A stretch of 64,000 nt of DNA, from contig NZ_LIVM01000003.1 of NCBI RefSeq assembly GCF_001418685.1, positions 62,001 to 126,000 on the forward strand, in the 5' to 3' direction. How positions within the stretch are numbered: the first letter of the stretch is position 1; each line of letters opens with the position of its first letter. Below, piece after piece: positions 57,748 through 64,000 of this stretch. The stretch comes from Apibacter mensalis (GTDB lineage: Bacteria; Bacteroidota; Bacteroidia; Flavobacteriales; Weeksellaceae). Position numbers and translations under genes: made by a program. Below the pieces are notes generated by a model that had not been told where the DNA came from, ran no database searches, and saw only the letters and a program-made list of their open reading frames with translations.

Positions 57748-59604
57748 ATGAAACTAAACAACAGCATAATCGCTTTTTTCATAGTCGGATTTATTTCAGC
57801 GCAAAAGGTATGGTCTTTTAATGATTGCTTATCTTATGCCAGAGAAAACAATTTGCAAGTGCTTGCTTCAAAACTAAATGAACAAGTACAAGAAAGTAAT
57901 TTAAAAATTGCTAAAAAGGAAAAGCTTCCCGATCTTAAAGGTACCATAACCAACGGCATAACTTTTGGTCCGTTGGCTACTCAAAAGGTTACCCAAAATG
58001 GTATAACAGATTTTACTATCGACTCCTATTATAAATATACGGAAGGATATCAAAACAATCTTGCTTTGGAATCCTCAATGATACTTTATAATAACAGGCG
58101 GTTGCGATTAAATGAGGAGAAAAATTCTTTTTTAGTTCAACAAAATCAATATACCACTGAAAAAATTAAAAATGACATTTCATTACAACTGGTAGGAAAT
58201 TATCTTACAGTTCTATTGAATAAAGAACTTTTAGGGGTTCAATACAATTCAATGGATATTCAAGCAAAAGAAAAGGATAGAAATGAAAAGTTGTATACAG
58301 CCGGTAGCATTCCTCTGAGTACATTATATGAATCGAAATCCAATTTGGCTAATGCTAAACAAACTTATGAAAATGCTAAAATTGAAGTAGATCGGTCTCT
58401 TATGGTTTTAGCTATGTTACTTCAAAAAGATTATAGGGATTTTCAGATAGAAGATGTGAAAGTATCCGATGATATAGGTATGCCTCTTATCAACTTGGAT
58501 GATATCATAAATTATGCTTTTAACAATCAACCTTCTATTAAATCGGCAGAATTGGGAGTTGAATCGGCAAAAAAAGATATTGACATTGCAAAAACCGCTT
58601 TTTACCCTTCTATTACAGGAGGATATAAGGTAAGTACCTTTTATCAAGATTATTTTGATCGTTCCAATAAATCCATAGATGATCAATGGTATGACAATCA
58701 CTCTCAAATGTTGTCCGTTGGAGTAAACATTCCAATATTTAGTAAAGGAACAAATAAAATAAAAGTTCAACAATCCAGAATTAATCAACTTTTACAAGAG
58801 AACCAACTCGATCAAGAAAAATTAAATTTAAAACAGAATATTCAAACCTCTTACTTTGACGTAAATACTGCATATCAAACATTTACTTCAGCAAAGGAAT
58901 TGGTATCGTCTACTGAATTATCTTATGAATTTGCCCAAAAAAGTTTTACTGCTGGAAAAATTAATATATACGATTTAAATACTGCCAGAAATAATTATTT
59001 TAATGCATTATCTCAAATGCTTCAGGCCAAATATTCATTTTTATTCAGATTAAAAATTCTAGATTTCTATATTGGTAAACCTTTAGAAATATCTTCTGAT
59101 GAAAGTGTAAATTATAACAACTTAACCCCTAGCAAAGAAACTATTCAAGCAATCAATGATCTGACTTCAACTGATGTAGAAATTAAAAAACCAGAAATTT
59201 TAAAACCAAATAATAATATCCCGGAAATAAAAGGTACAAATCTTTCTACCCCAAATACATCAGCTAACATAAAGTCCGGAAAAGCTATTGATGCTAAATC
59301 TAAAGATGAATTTAAAACAAGTATAGGTACAGTTAAGACTTCTACTGATATAAGCAATAATGCATCTCAACCGATAAAAAATGCTCCGGCGAATAGTAAA
59401 GACATGACAGTTAAATCAACAAATAAAAATTCGTCCGCAAAACCATTATCTAAAACCGAAGCAGACGCCAAACGTGAAGCCTTAATAAAAGAAAGAAGAT
59501 TAAAATATAGTCAAGGCGCCAGACCTCAATTCCAGAATGACGCTCAAAGAGAAGCTTTAATTAAAGAAAGACGCGCTAAGCTGAGCAAAGGAATATATGA
59601 CTAA
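57748..59604 (+). CDS. TolC-family outer-membrane efflux protein with unusual C-terminal tail
   Basis: This 618-residue protein has a signal peptide (about 1-18, ending ISA) and two OEP repeats typical of TolC channels, beginning VWSFNDCLSYARENNLQV and including GSIPLSTLYESKSNLANAK and AGKINIYDLNTARNNYFNA, up to about residue 455. The last ~150 residues are a hydrophilic Ser/Thr/Lys/Asn-rich tail ending in two copies of REALIKERRxKxSxG (about 575-590 and 600-615). Usual TolC proteins are about 430-500 residues, so the tail is extra. No RND pump or membrane-fusion gene is adjacent. Confidence 0.9.
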   Translation: MKLNNSIIAFFIVGFISAQKVWSFNDCLSYARENNLQVLASKLNEQVQESNLKIAKKEKLPDLKGTITNGITFGPLATQKVTQNGITDFTIDSYYKYTEGYQNNLALESSMILYNNRRLRLNEEKNSFLVQQNQYTTEKIKNDISLQLVGNYLTVLLNKELLGVQYNSMDIQAKEKDRNEKLYTAGSIPLSTLYESKSNLANAKQTYENAKIEVDRSLMVLAMLLQKDYRDFQIEDVKVSDDIGMPLINLDDIINYAFNNQPSIKSAELGVESAKKDIDIAKTAFYPSITGGYKVSTFYQDYFDRSNKSIDDQWYDNHSQMLSVGVNIPIFSKGTNKIKVQQSRINQLLQENQLDQEKLNLKQNIQTSYFDVNTAYQTFTSAKELVSSTELSYEFAQKSFTAGKINIYDLNTARNNYFNALSQMLQAKYSFLFRLKILDFYIGKPLEISSDESVNYNNLTPSKETIQAINDLTSTDVEIKKPEILKPNNNIPEIKGTNLSTPNTSANIKSGKAIDAKSKDEFKTSIGTVKTSTDISNNASQPIKNAPANSKDMTVKSTNKNSSAKPLSKTEADAKREALIKERRLKYSQGARPQFQNDAQREALIKERRAKLSKGIYD

Positions 59605-59621
59605 CAACATACAACATATGT

Positions 59622-59658
59622 AAAAAAAAACCTTTAACTTAAGTTAAAGGTTTTTTTT
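59622..59658. terminator. Bidirectional terminator between the TolC-like gene and ribE
   Basis: AACCTTTAACTT / AAGTTAAAGGTT is a perfect stem flanked by A- and T-runs, suitable for termination on both strands. Confidence 0.92.
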
Positions 59659-59670
59659 ATATTAAGTTCA

Positions 59671-60255
59671 CTATTTATATAAACTATGCAATTTTTGTAG
59701 ATACTTACCTATTATATCAAATTCTAAATTTACTTTATCCCCTATTTTTAAAAATCTAAAATTTGTATTATCCCAAGTATATGGTATTATAGCCACTGAA
59801 AATTCATTATCCTTACTGTCTACTACCGTTAAACTAACTCCATTCACAGCAATTGAACCTTTTTCCACAGTGATATGTTTTCCGTCATATATAAATGTTA
59901 ATAAAAAGCTTCCTTTTTGATTTTCTATTGATTTCAATTCACCCACTTGATCCACATGACCTTGAACCATATGACCATCTAACCTATCAGATACTTTGAC
60001 ACATCTTTCCAGATTAATGCAATCTCCAACGTTAAGGTATGCAAAATTGGTTTTTTTTAAAGTTTCAGCAATAGCTGTAACCGTATAAAAGTCCTGATTT
60101 ATATCTATTACGGTAAGACATGTGCCATTATGAGCAATACTCTGATCTATTTTTAATTCATCAATAAATGAAGCGGATATCGATATGGAAAGATTTTCAT
60201 CCTTTTTTTCCATATTTACAATCTTTCCTGTTTCTTCCACAATACCTGTAAACAT
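59671..60255 (-). CDS. ribE: Riboflavin synthase, alpha chain
   Basis: This 194-residue enzyme dismutates two molecules of 6,7-dimethyl-8-ribityllumazine to riboflavin. Two lumazine-binding repeats are visible: the first starts MFTGIVEETGKI and contains NGTCLTVIDI; the second starts DGHMVQGHVDQVGEL and contains NGVSLTVVDS. It is a single gene, with a minus-strand -7 box TACTTTTG at 60277-60270. No FMN riboswitch elements are seen upstream. Confidence 0.96.
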   Translation of the reverse strand: MFTGIVEETGKIVNMEKKDENLSISISASFIDELKIDQSIAHNGTCLTVIDINQDFYTVTAIAETLKKTNFAYLNVGDCINLERCVKVSDRLDGHMVQGHVDQVGELKSIENQKGSFLLTFIYDGKHITVEKGSIAVNGVSLTVVDSKDNEFSVAIIPYTWDNTNFRFLKIGDKVNLEFDIIGKYLQKLHSLYK

Positions 60256-60269
60256 ATTTAATTTTTATT

Positions 60270-60277
60270 CAAAAGTA
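60270..60277 (-). promoter_or_regulatory. Predicted -7 box of ribE
   Basis: TACTTTTG on the minus strand matches TAnnTTTG. The start near 60263 would be only about 8 nt before the ATG. No TTG at -33. Confidence 0.35.
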
Positions 60278-60440
60278 ATATTTTAAAATTTTTATTAAAA
60301 TGTTTACAGACATTATTTAAATAATCTAAAATCACTTTAGATATCTTAATTTTTACGTATTTATAAGTCAAAATATCTTTATTTCATATAGTAATATTTC
60401 TATTTTGTTAAATATTTATAAATTAAATATATATTTTTTC

Positions 60441-60448
60441 TACATTTG
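60441..60448 (+). promoter_or_regulatory. Predicted -7 box of pdxA
   Basis: TACATTTG is a perfect TAnnTTTG, 25 bp before the pdxA ATG. No TTG is found at standard spacing. Confidence 0.4.
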
Positions 60449-60473
60449 TTATAATTAATTTTCCAGTTCATAT

Positions 60474-61571
60474 ATGAGCGTTAAAAATCATAAGCTAAAA
60501 ATAGGAATTAGTATAGGTGACCCTAACGGTATAGGGATTGAAGTAATACTTAAAACCTTACAAAATAAAGAAATCTTGGATTTCTTTACTCCGGTTATTT
60601 TTGCATCAACCAAACTATTATCCTATCAAAAAAATATTTTCGGTTTAAACTCTATTTATTTTCAAGGAATTTTCAAAGCTGAAGAAGCTGTTCCCGGAAA
60701 AATAAATGTTGTGAATTTATGGAAAGATAATGTTTCAATTAATTTTGGTGTTTCAACTAATGAAAGCATTAAAATATCTAAAGCATCTTTATTAGCTGCT
60801 GTTGATGCATTGAAACAAGGTTGGGTTGATGTATTGGTTACTGCTCCTTTAAATTGGGAAGCTATGCAAACTCAAGGATATAATTTTTTAAATCATACAG
60901 AATTTCTTGAAGATATTCTGAAAGAAAAAGCTTATTTACTCTTAGAAAATAACGAATTAAGGATTGCGTTTGCTACATATAATACCCCTATCTCCAAGGT
61001 TCCCGAAACATTGAGTAAAGAATTAATTAAAAAACAAATTAAAGCCCTACATACAACTTTAATTCAAGACTTTTGTATTGAGAAACCTAAAATTGCGGTT
61101 TTAGGATTAAATCCACATGCTGGAGAAAATGGCCTATTAGGTAAGGAGGAAATTAGTTGGATTGAACCGGCAATTAGAGAATCTTTTGATAGAGGTATTC
61201 TCTCCTTTGGACCTTATTCTGCCGATAGTTTCTTTTCTCCAAATATATATTCTTCTTTTGACGGAATATTAGCTATGTATCATGATCAAGGTCTTATACC
61301 ATTTAAAACTCTGGCTTATGAATATGGCGTAAATTTTACCGCAGGATTATCAGTTATTCATACTGCACCAAATCATGGTACGGTTTATTCCATAGCCGGG
61401 AAAGGAATCGCTGATGCAAAATCATTTAAACAGGCGATCTTTGATGCCATAAAGATTTACAAAACAAGAAATGAATATGTGAATTTAAAATCTAATACTC
61501 TACAAAAAACAAAAATTGAAGGTATTGATGTTACTATTGATGAAGATTTACCTGAAGAGGGTGAAATATAA
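60474..61571 (+). CDS. pdxA: 4-hydroxythreonine-4-phosphate dehydrogenase
   Basis: This 365-residue PdxA oxidises 4-phosphohydroxy-L-threonine in the DXP-dependent pyridoxal-phosphate pathway. It opens with IGISIGDPNGIGIEVILK; metal- and substrate-binding regions are VTAPLNWEAM, FLNHTEFLED, LGLNPHAGENGLLG and AMYHDQGLIPFKTL. It is slightly longer than E. coli PdxA because of a C-terminal extension after residue ~340. Confidence 0.96.
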   Translation: MSVKNHKLKIGISIGDPNGIGIEVILKTLQNKEILDFFTPVIFASTKLLSYQKNIFGLNSIYFQGIFKAEEAVPGKINVVNLWKDNVSINFGVSTNESIKISKASLLAAVDALKQGWVDVLVTAPLNWEAMQTQGYNFLNHTEFLEDILKEKAYLLLENNELRIAFATYNTPISKVPETLSKELIKKQIKALHTTLIQDFCIEKPKIAVLGLNPHAGENGLLGKEEISWIEPAIRESFDRGILSFGPYSADSFFSPNIYSSFDGILAMYHDQGLIPFKTLAYEYGVNFTAGLSVIHTAPNHGTVYSIAGKGIADAKSFKQAIFDAIKIYKTRNEYVNLKSNTLQKTKIEGIDVTIDEDLPEEGEI

Positions 61572-61614
61572 TCAATTAGTTAGGGTATATTATTAAAATA
61601 GTTTTTAATTTTAA

Positions 61615-61652
61615 ATAAAAAAAACTTTAAAATTACTTTTAAAGTTTTTTAT
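61615..61652. terminator. Bidirectional terminator between pdxA and rny
   Basis: AAAAAACTTTAAAA / TTTTAAAGTTTTTT arms around a short loop lie between the convergent genes. Confidence 0.8.
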
Positions 61653-61672
61653 TTACTAGTTACTTAAACAAT

Positions 61673-63244
61673 CTATCTAGCTATATTAACAGCTCTCGTT
61701 TCACGAATTACAGTTACTTTAACCTGTCCCGGATAGGTTAATTCGTTTTGAATTTTTTCACTTATTTCAAAGGATAATTGTGATGCTTTTTGATCGTCTA
61801 TTTTTTCACTTTGAACCATTACTCGTAATTCTCTACCGGCTTGAATTGCATAAGCTGTATTAACGCCATCAAAACTTAATGCTACATTTTCTAAATCTCT
61901 CAGCCTTTGAATATATGATTCTACAACTTGTCTTCTAGCACCCGGCCTTGCTCCGCTAATTGCATCAGCAACTTGAATAATAGGTGCAATTAAGCTTTTC
62001 ATTTCTATTTCATCGTGATGGGCACCAATGGCGTTAACAACTGTTTGATTTTCTCCATATTTTTCTGCCCATTGCATTCCCAAAATTGCATGAGGATATT
62101 CAGATTCTTCTTCAGGAACTTTTCCTATATCATGTAGTAATCCGGCACGTTTTGCGATTTTGGGATTAAGACCTAATTCGGAGGCTAATATTCCTGCTAT
62201 ATTAGCTACCTCTCTTGAATGTTGTAAAAGATTCTGTCCATATGAAGAACGATATTTCATCCTACCGACCATCTTTACTAATTCAGGATGTAATCCATGT
62301 ATTCCTAAATCAATAATGGTTTTTTTTCCAATCTCAATGATTTCTTCTTCTATTTGCTGCTGTGTTTTAGCTACTATTTCTTCAATTCTTGCAGGATGAA
62401 TTCTACCATCTGTAACCAATCTATGTAATGATAATCTAGCTACCTCACGCCTTACCGGATCAAAACATGAAAGTAATATTGCTTCAGGTGTATCATCGAC
62501 GATAATTTCAACTCCCGTAACTGCTTCTAATGCTCTAATATTACGCCCTTCTCTTCCTATAATTCTTCCTTTTATTTCATCAGATTCTATATTAAAAACA
62601 GAAACTGAATTTTCAATGGCTTGTTCAGTACCTACTCTTTGAATAGTTTGTACTATAATTTTTTTGGCTTCTGCCTTTGCATTCAGTTGCGCCTCTTCAA
62701 CTATTGCCTGAATTTGAGCTTGAGCCCTGGATCTAGCTTCCTGCTTTAAAGCCTCTACTAATTCTGCCTTTGCATCTTCAGCAGAATATCCGGAAATTTT
62801 TTCTAAAATTTCAACCTGTTGCTGATGCATTTGATTTAATTCCGCTTGTTTTTTGGTTAAGGATTCAGCTTTAATCAGATTTTCATTGATAGCTTGTTCT
62901 AATTGTTTTTTCTGATTATTATTCTGATGTAATTCTTCATTAAGCTTTGTTTCTTTATCTTTAACTCTTTTTTCTACTTCAAGCATTTTCTTTTCTCTCT
63001 GATTAATTTGCTCTTCGTGTTGTAATTTCAATTCTAAGAATTTTTCTTTTGCTTGAAGCATTTTTTCCTGCTTAATATTTTCGGCTTTAAGCTCCCCTTC
63101 TTTTAAGATCGCAGCAGCTTTGTCTTCCGCTTCTTTTAATTTATTTTCTCTATATTTATTTAGAGAACTTTTCGATAAGAAGTATCCTATACATCCACCT
63201 ATAAAAAGTGTCGCAATTAACTCAAATATTATCGTTACATTCAT
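61673..63244 (-). CDS. rny: Ribonuclease Y
   Basis: This 523-residue membrane-anchored endoribonuclease initiates mRNA decay. It has an N-terminal transmembrane helix (about 3-23, [19 protein letters not shown]), a long charged coiled coil (about 25-190), a KH domain with [15 protein letters not shown], and an HD domain with LLHDIGKV and IGAHHDEIE. Length and start fit the family. It follows the zapA and 6S-like RNA genes on the same strand. Confidence 0.97.
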   Translation of the reverse strand: MNVTIIFELIATLFIGGCIGYFLSKSSLNKYRENKLKEAEDKAAAILKEGELKAENIKQEKMLQAKEKFLELKLQHEEQINQREKKMLEVEKRVKDKETKLNEELHQNNNQKKQLEQAINENLIKAESLTKKQAELNQMHQQQVEILEKISGYSAEDAKAELVEALKQEARSRAQAQIQAIVEEAQLNAKAEAKKIIVQTIQRVGTEQAIENSVSVFNIESDEIKGRIIGREGRNIRALEAVTGVEIIVDDTPEAILLSCFDPVRREVARLSLHRLVTDGRIHPARIEEIVAKTQQQIEEEIIEIGKKTIIDLGIHGLHPELVKMVGRMKYRSSYGQNLLQHSREVANIAGILASELGLNPKIAKRAGLLHDIGKVPEEESEYPHAILGMQWAEKYGENQTVVNAIGAHHDEIEMKSLIAPIIQVADAISGARPGARRQVVESYIQRLRDLENVALSFDGVNTAYAIQAGRELRVMVQSEKIDDQKASQLSFEISEKIQNELTYPGQVKVTVIRETRAVNIAR

Positions 63245-63257
63245 ACAATTAATTTAT

Positions 63258-63470
63258 ATAAAAAAACCTACATCAATTCTATTAAACTTTGATTTAAGTA
63301 AACTCCAATAAACAGGATTCAAGCTATGTTATTTTCTCTGTAATCTGCTGTTGATATTACTATCAAATCATCCCGAAAGATGAGAGGCAGCCCGCCATTA
63401 AAAAAAACAATCACTCAGTCAATCAATTCGTGTTGAGTTTACTAAATTGAGTTAGAATCAATGTAGGTTA
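63258..63470 (-). ncRNA. ssrS: Probable 6S RNA (SsrS, 6S-Flavo type)
   Basis: A structured, non-coding 210-nt interval lies between zapA and rny. On the minus strand the ends AACCTACATTGATTCT (63469-63454) and AGAATTGATGTAGGTT (63280-63265) form a 16-bp closing stem with two G-U pairs, followed by a run of seven U. A second stem, AATTTAGTAAACTC with GAGTTTACTTAAAT (63448-63435 with 63305-63292), stacks on it. Inside are a large loop region and small hairpins (UCAUC/GAUGA, UUGAUA/UAUCAA). The rod shape, length, terminator and zapA-linked position fit 6S RNA, which sequesters RNA polymerase. This was not verified with a covariance model. Confidence 0.7.
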
Positions 63471-63478
63471 TATCTTTG
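63447..63478 (+). promoter_or_regulatory. Consensus promoter motif antisense to zapA
   Basis: TTG (63447-63449), 21-bp spacer, TATCTTTG (63471-63478) on the plus strand would drive transcription from about 63485 into zapA in antisense direction. It overlaps the 5' end of the predicted 6S RNA. It could be fortuitous. Confidence 0.35.
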
Positions 63479-63530
63479 TTCTACATTTACCTTATTATTC
63501 TAAGATCTATCTGGAAATATGTTACTTTCC

Positions 63531-63800
63531 CTATAACAATTTACTTATTTTTTTTATTTTAAGTAAAATCTCCTCTTGTTCTTGGGATTTTTCCCTTAAA
63601 ATGTTTTCTAACTCTGATGCAAGTTGTAAAGCAGTCATCGCTAGAGCATCTTGTTTCTCAGATATGTTATAGTTTTTTTCAAAAGTATTAATGTATTTTT
63701 CTATCTTTTTTGCAGCAATCCGTAATACCTCTTCTTCTTCACTTTGTACTACTAGGGGGTAATTTCTTCCCGCTATTCGTATATTTATTTTTTGAGACAT
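63531..63800 (-). CDS. zapA: Cell division protein ZapA
   Basis: This 89-residue ZapA-family protein binds FtsZ and stabilises the Z-ring. It has the N-terminal beta-hairpin INIRIAGRNYPLVVQSEEEE followed by IAAKKIEKYINTFEKNY and a C-terminal coiled coil (about 50-89). It is 6 bp downstream of the partial coiled-coil gene and upstream of the 6S-like RNA and rny. Confidence 0.93.
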   Translation of the reverse strand: MSQKINIRIAGRNYPLVVQSEEEEVLRIAAKKIEKYINTFEKNYNISEKQDALAMTALQLASELENILREKSQEQEEILLKIKKISKLL

Positions 63801-63806
63801 TTCTAT

Positions 63807-64000
63807 TTATGAATTCTGCAATTGCGAAATACATGCATCTATTTCTTTAATCATCCTATTCATTTGCAATTTCATCAACTTCTTATATTCTCCACTTCCT
63901 GAAATCGCATTGATGACTTTCAATCTTTTATTTTGCTCTTCAATTTCTTTATATTGTTTTTCTTTTTGAATAAATTTATCTTCTTTTTTTAAAAGAGAAC
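63807..64000 (-). CDS. Partial coiled-coil protein upstream of zapA, 5' truncated by window
   Basis: The last 64 codons of a minus-strand gene that enters from beyond the window. The sequence is charged and helical, with heptad-like IEEQNKRLKVINAIS and KLMKLQMNRMIKEID, ending CISQLQNS. It ends 6 bp before the zapA start, so they form an operon. Small coiled-coil proteins upstream of zapA are usual in Flavobacteriia and may be division-related. The function is unknown. Confidence 0.75.
   Translation of the reverse strand, partial: SLLKKEDKFIQKEKQYKEIEEQNKRLKVINAISGSGEYKKLMKLQMNRMIKEIDACISQLQNS

Noticed and set aside
60256-60473. FMN riboswitch upstream of ribE
   Set aside because: None of the conserved RFN segments is visible in the short upstream region.

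Overview
The window is AT-rich (roughly 30% G+C by eye) and comes from a Gram-negative member of the Bacteroidota, most likely class Flavobacteriia. The evidence is: promoter -7 boxes of the form TAnnTTTG; a protein with a type IX secretion (T9SS) C-terminal sorting domain; an HU-CCDC81 protein; an acpP-fabF-rnc-(IPExxxVDY)-pyk cluster; a zapA-ncRNA-rny cluster; and lpxH. I cannot name the genus. A small-genome, host-associated Weeksellaceae-like bacterium would fit, but that is a guess. No tRNA, rRNA, CRISPR array, transposase or integrase was found.

Layout. 1-1500: a two-component system (histidine kinase cut by the window edge, then an OmpR-type regulator). 1609-2973: MATE transporter. 3146-19638: a seven-gene, same-strand, tightly packed operon that is the most distinctive part of the window. 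It has two multidomain proteins resembling PUFA (Pfa) synthases, a free ACP, an alpha/beta hydrolase, two paralogous GT1/MGT glycosyltransferases and a GT39-like membrane glycosyltransferase. Convergent to it (19715-23903, minus) is the housekeeping cluster acpP, fabF, rnc, IPExxxVDY, pyk. 24139-27758: HAD phosphatase, DEDD exonuclease and an LTA-synthase-like sulfatase. 27759-29241: about 1.5 kb with a probable decayed gene and a pyr leader containing an intrinsic terminator. 29242-34531: pyrB-carA-carB. 34952-37492: DoxX, beta-carbonic anhydrase, YeiH-type transporter. 37675-39468: lepA. 40171-41275: Crp/Fnr-type regulator and HU-CCDC81 protein, followed by gene debris. 41822-43749: lpxH and queD, divergent from comF. 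43966-48951: mini T9SS protein, lon, membrane MutS-like ATPase. 49014-51796: operon of three related secreted proteins. 52549-54426: small ORF and two phage CI/S24-type repressors. 54749-57379: clpB. 57748-61571: TolC-like protein with an unusual tail, ribE, pdxA. 61673-64000: rny, a probable 6S RNA, zapA and a partial coiled-coil gene.

How the genes fit together. The lipid operon looks self-sufficient. It encodes ketosynthase, acyltransferases, ACPs, ketoreductase, dehydratase, an enoyl-reductase-like domain (FMN barrel) and its own phosphopantetheinyl transferase. A hydrolase could release or transfer the chain, and three glycosyltransferases could decorate it. I infer that it makes a glycosylated polyketide or fatty-acid-like lipid; the product is unknown. 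A second regulatory theme is a shared ACAAAATGT half-site found as an inverted pair both in front of the first CI-like repressor and in front of clpB. A third is the pyr leader, which resembles an attenuator.
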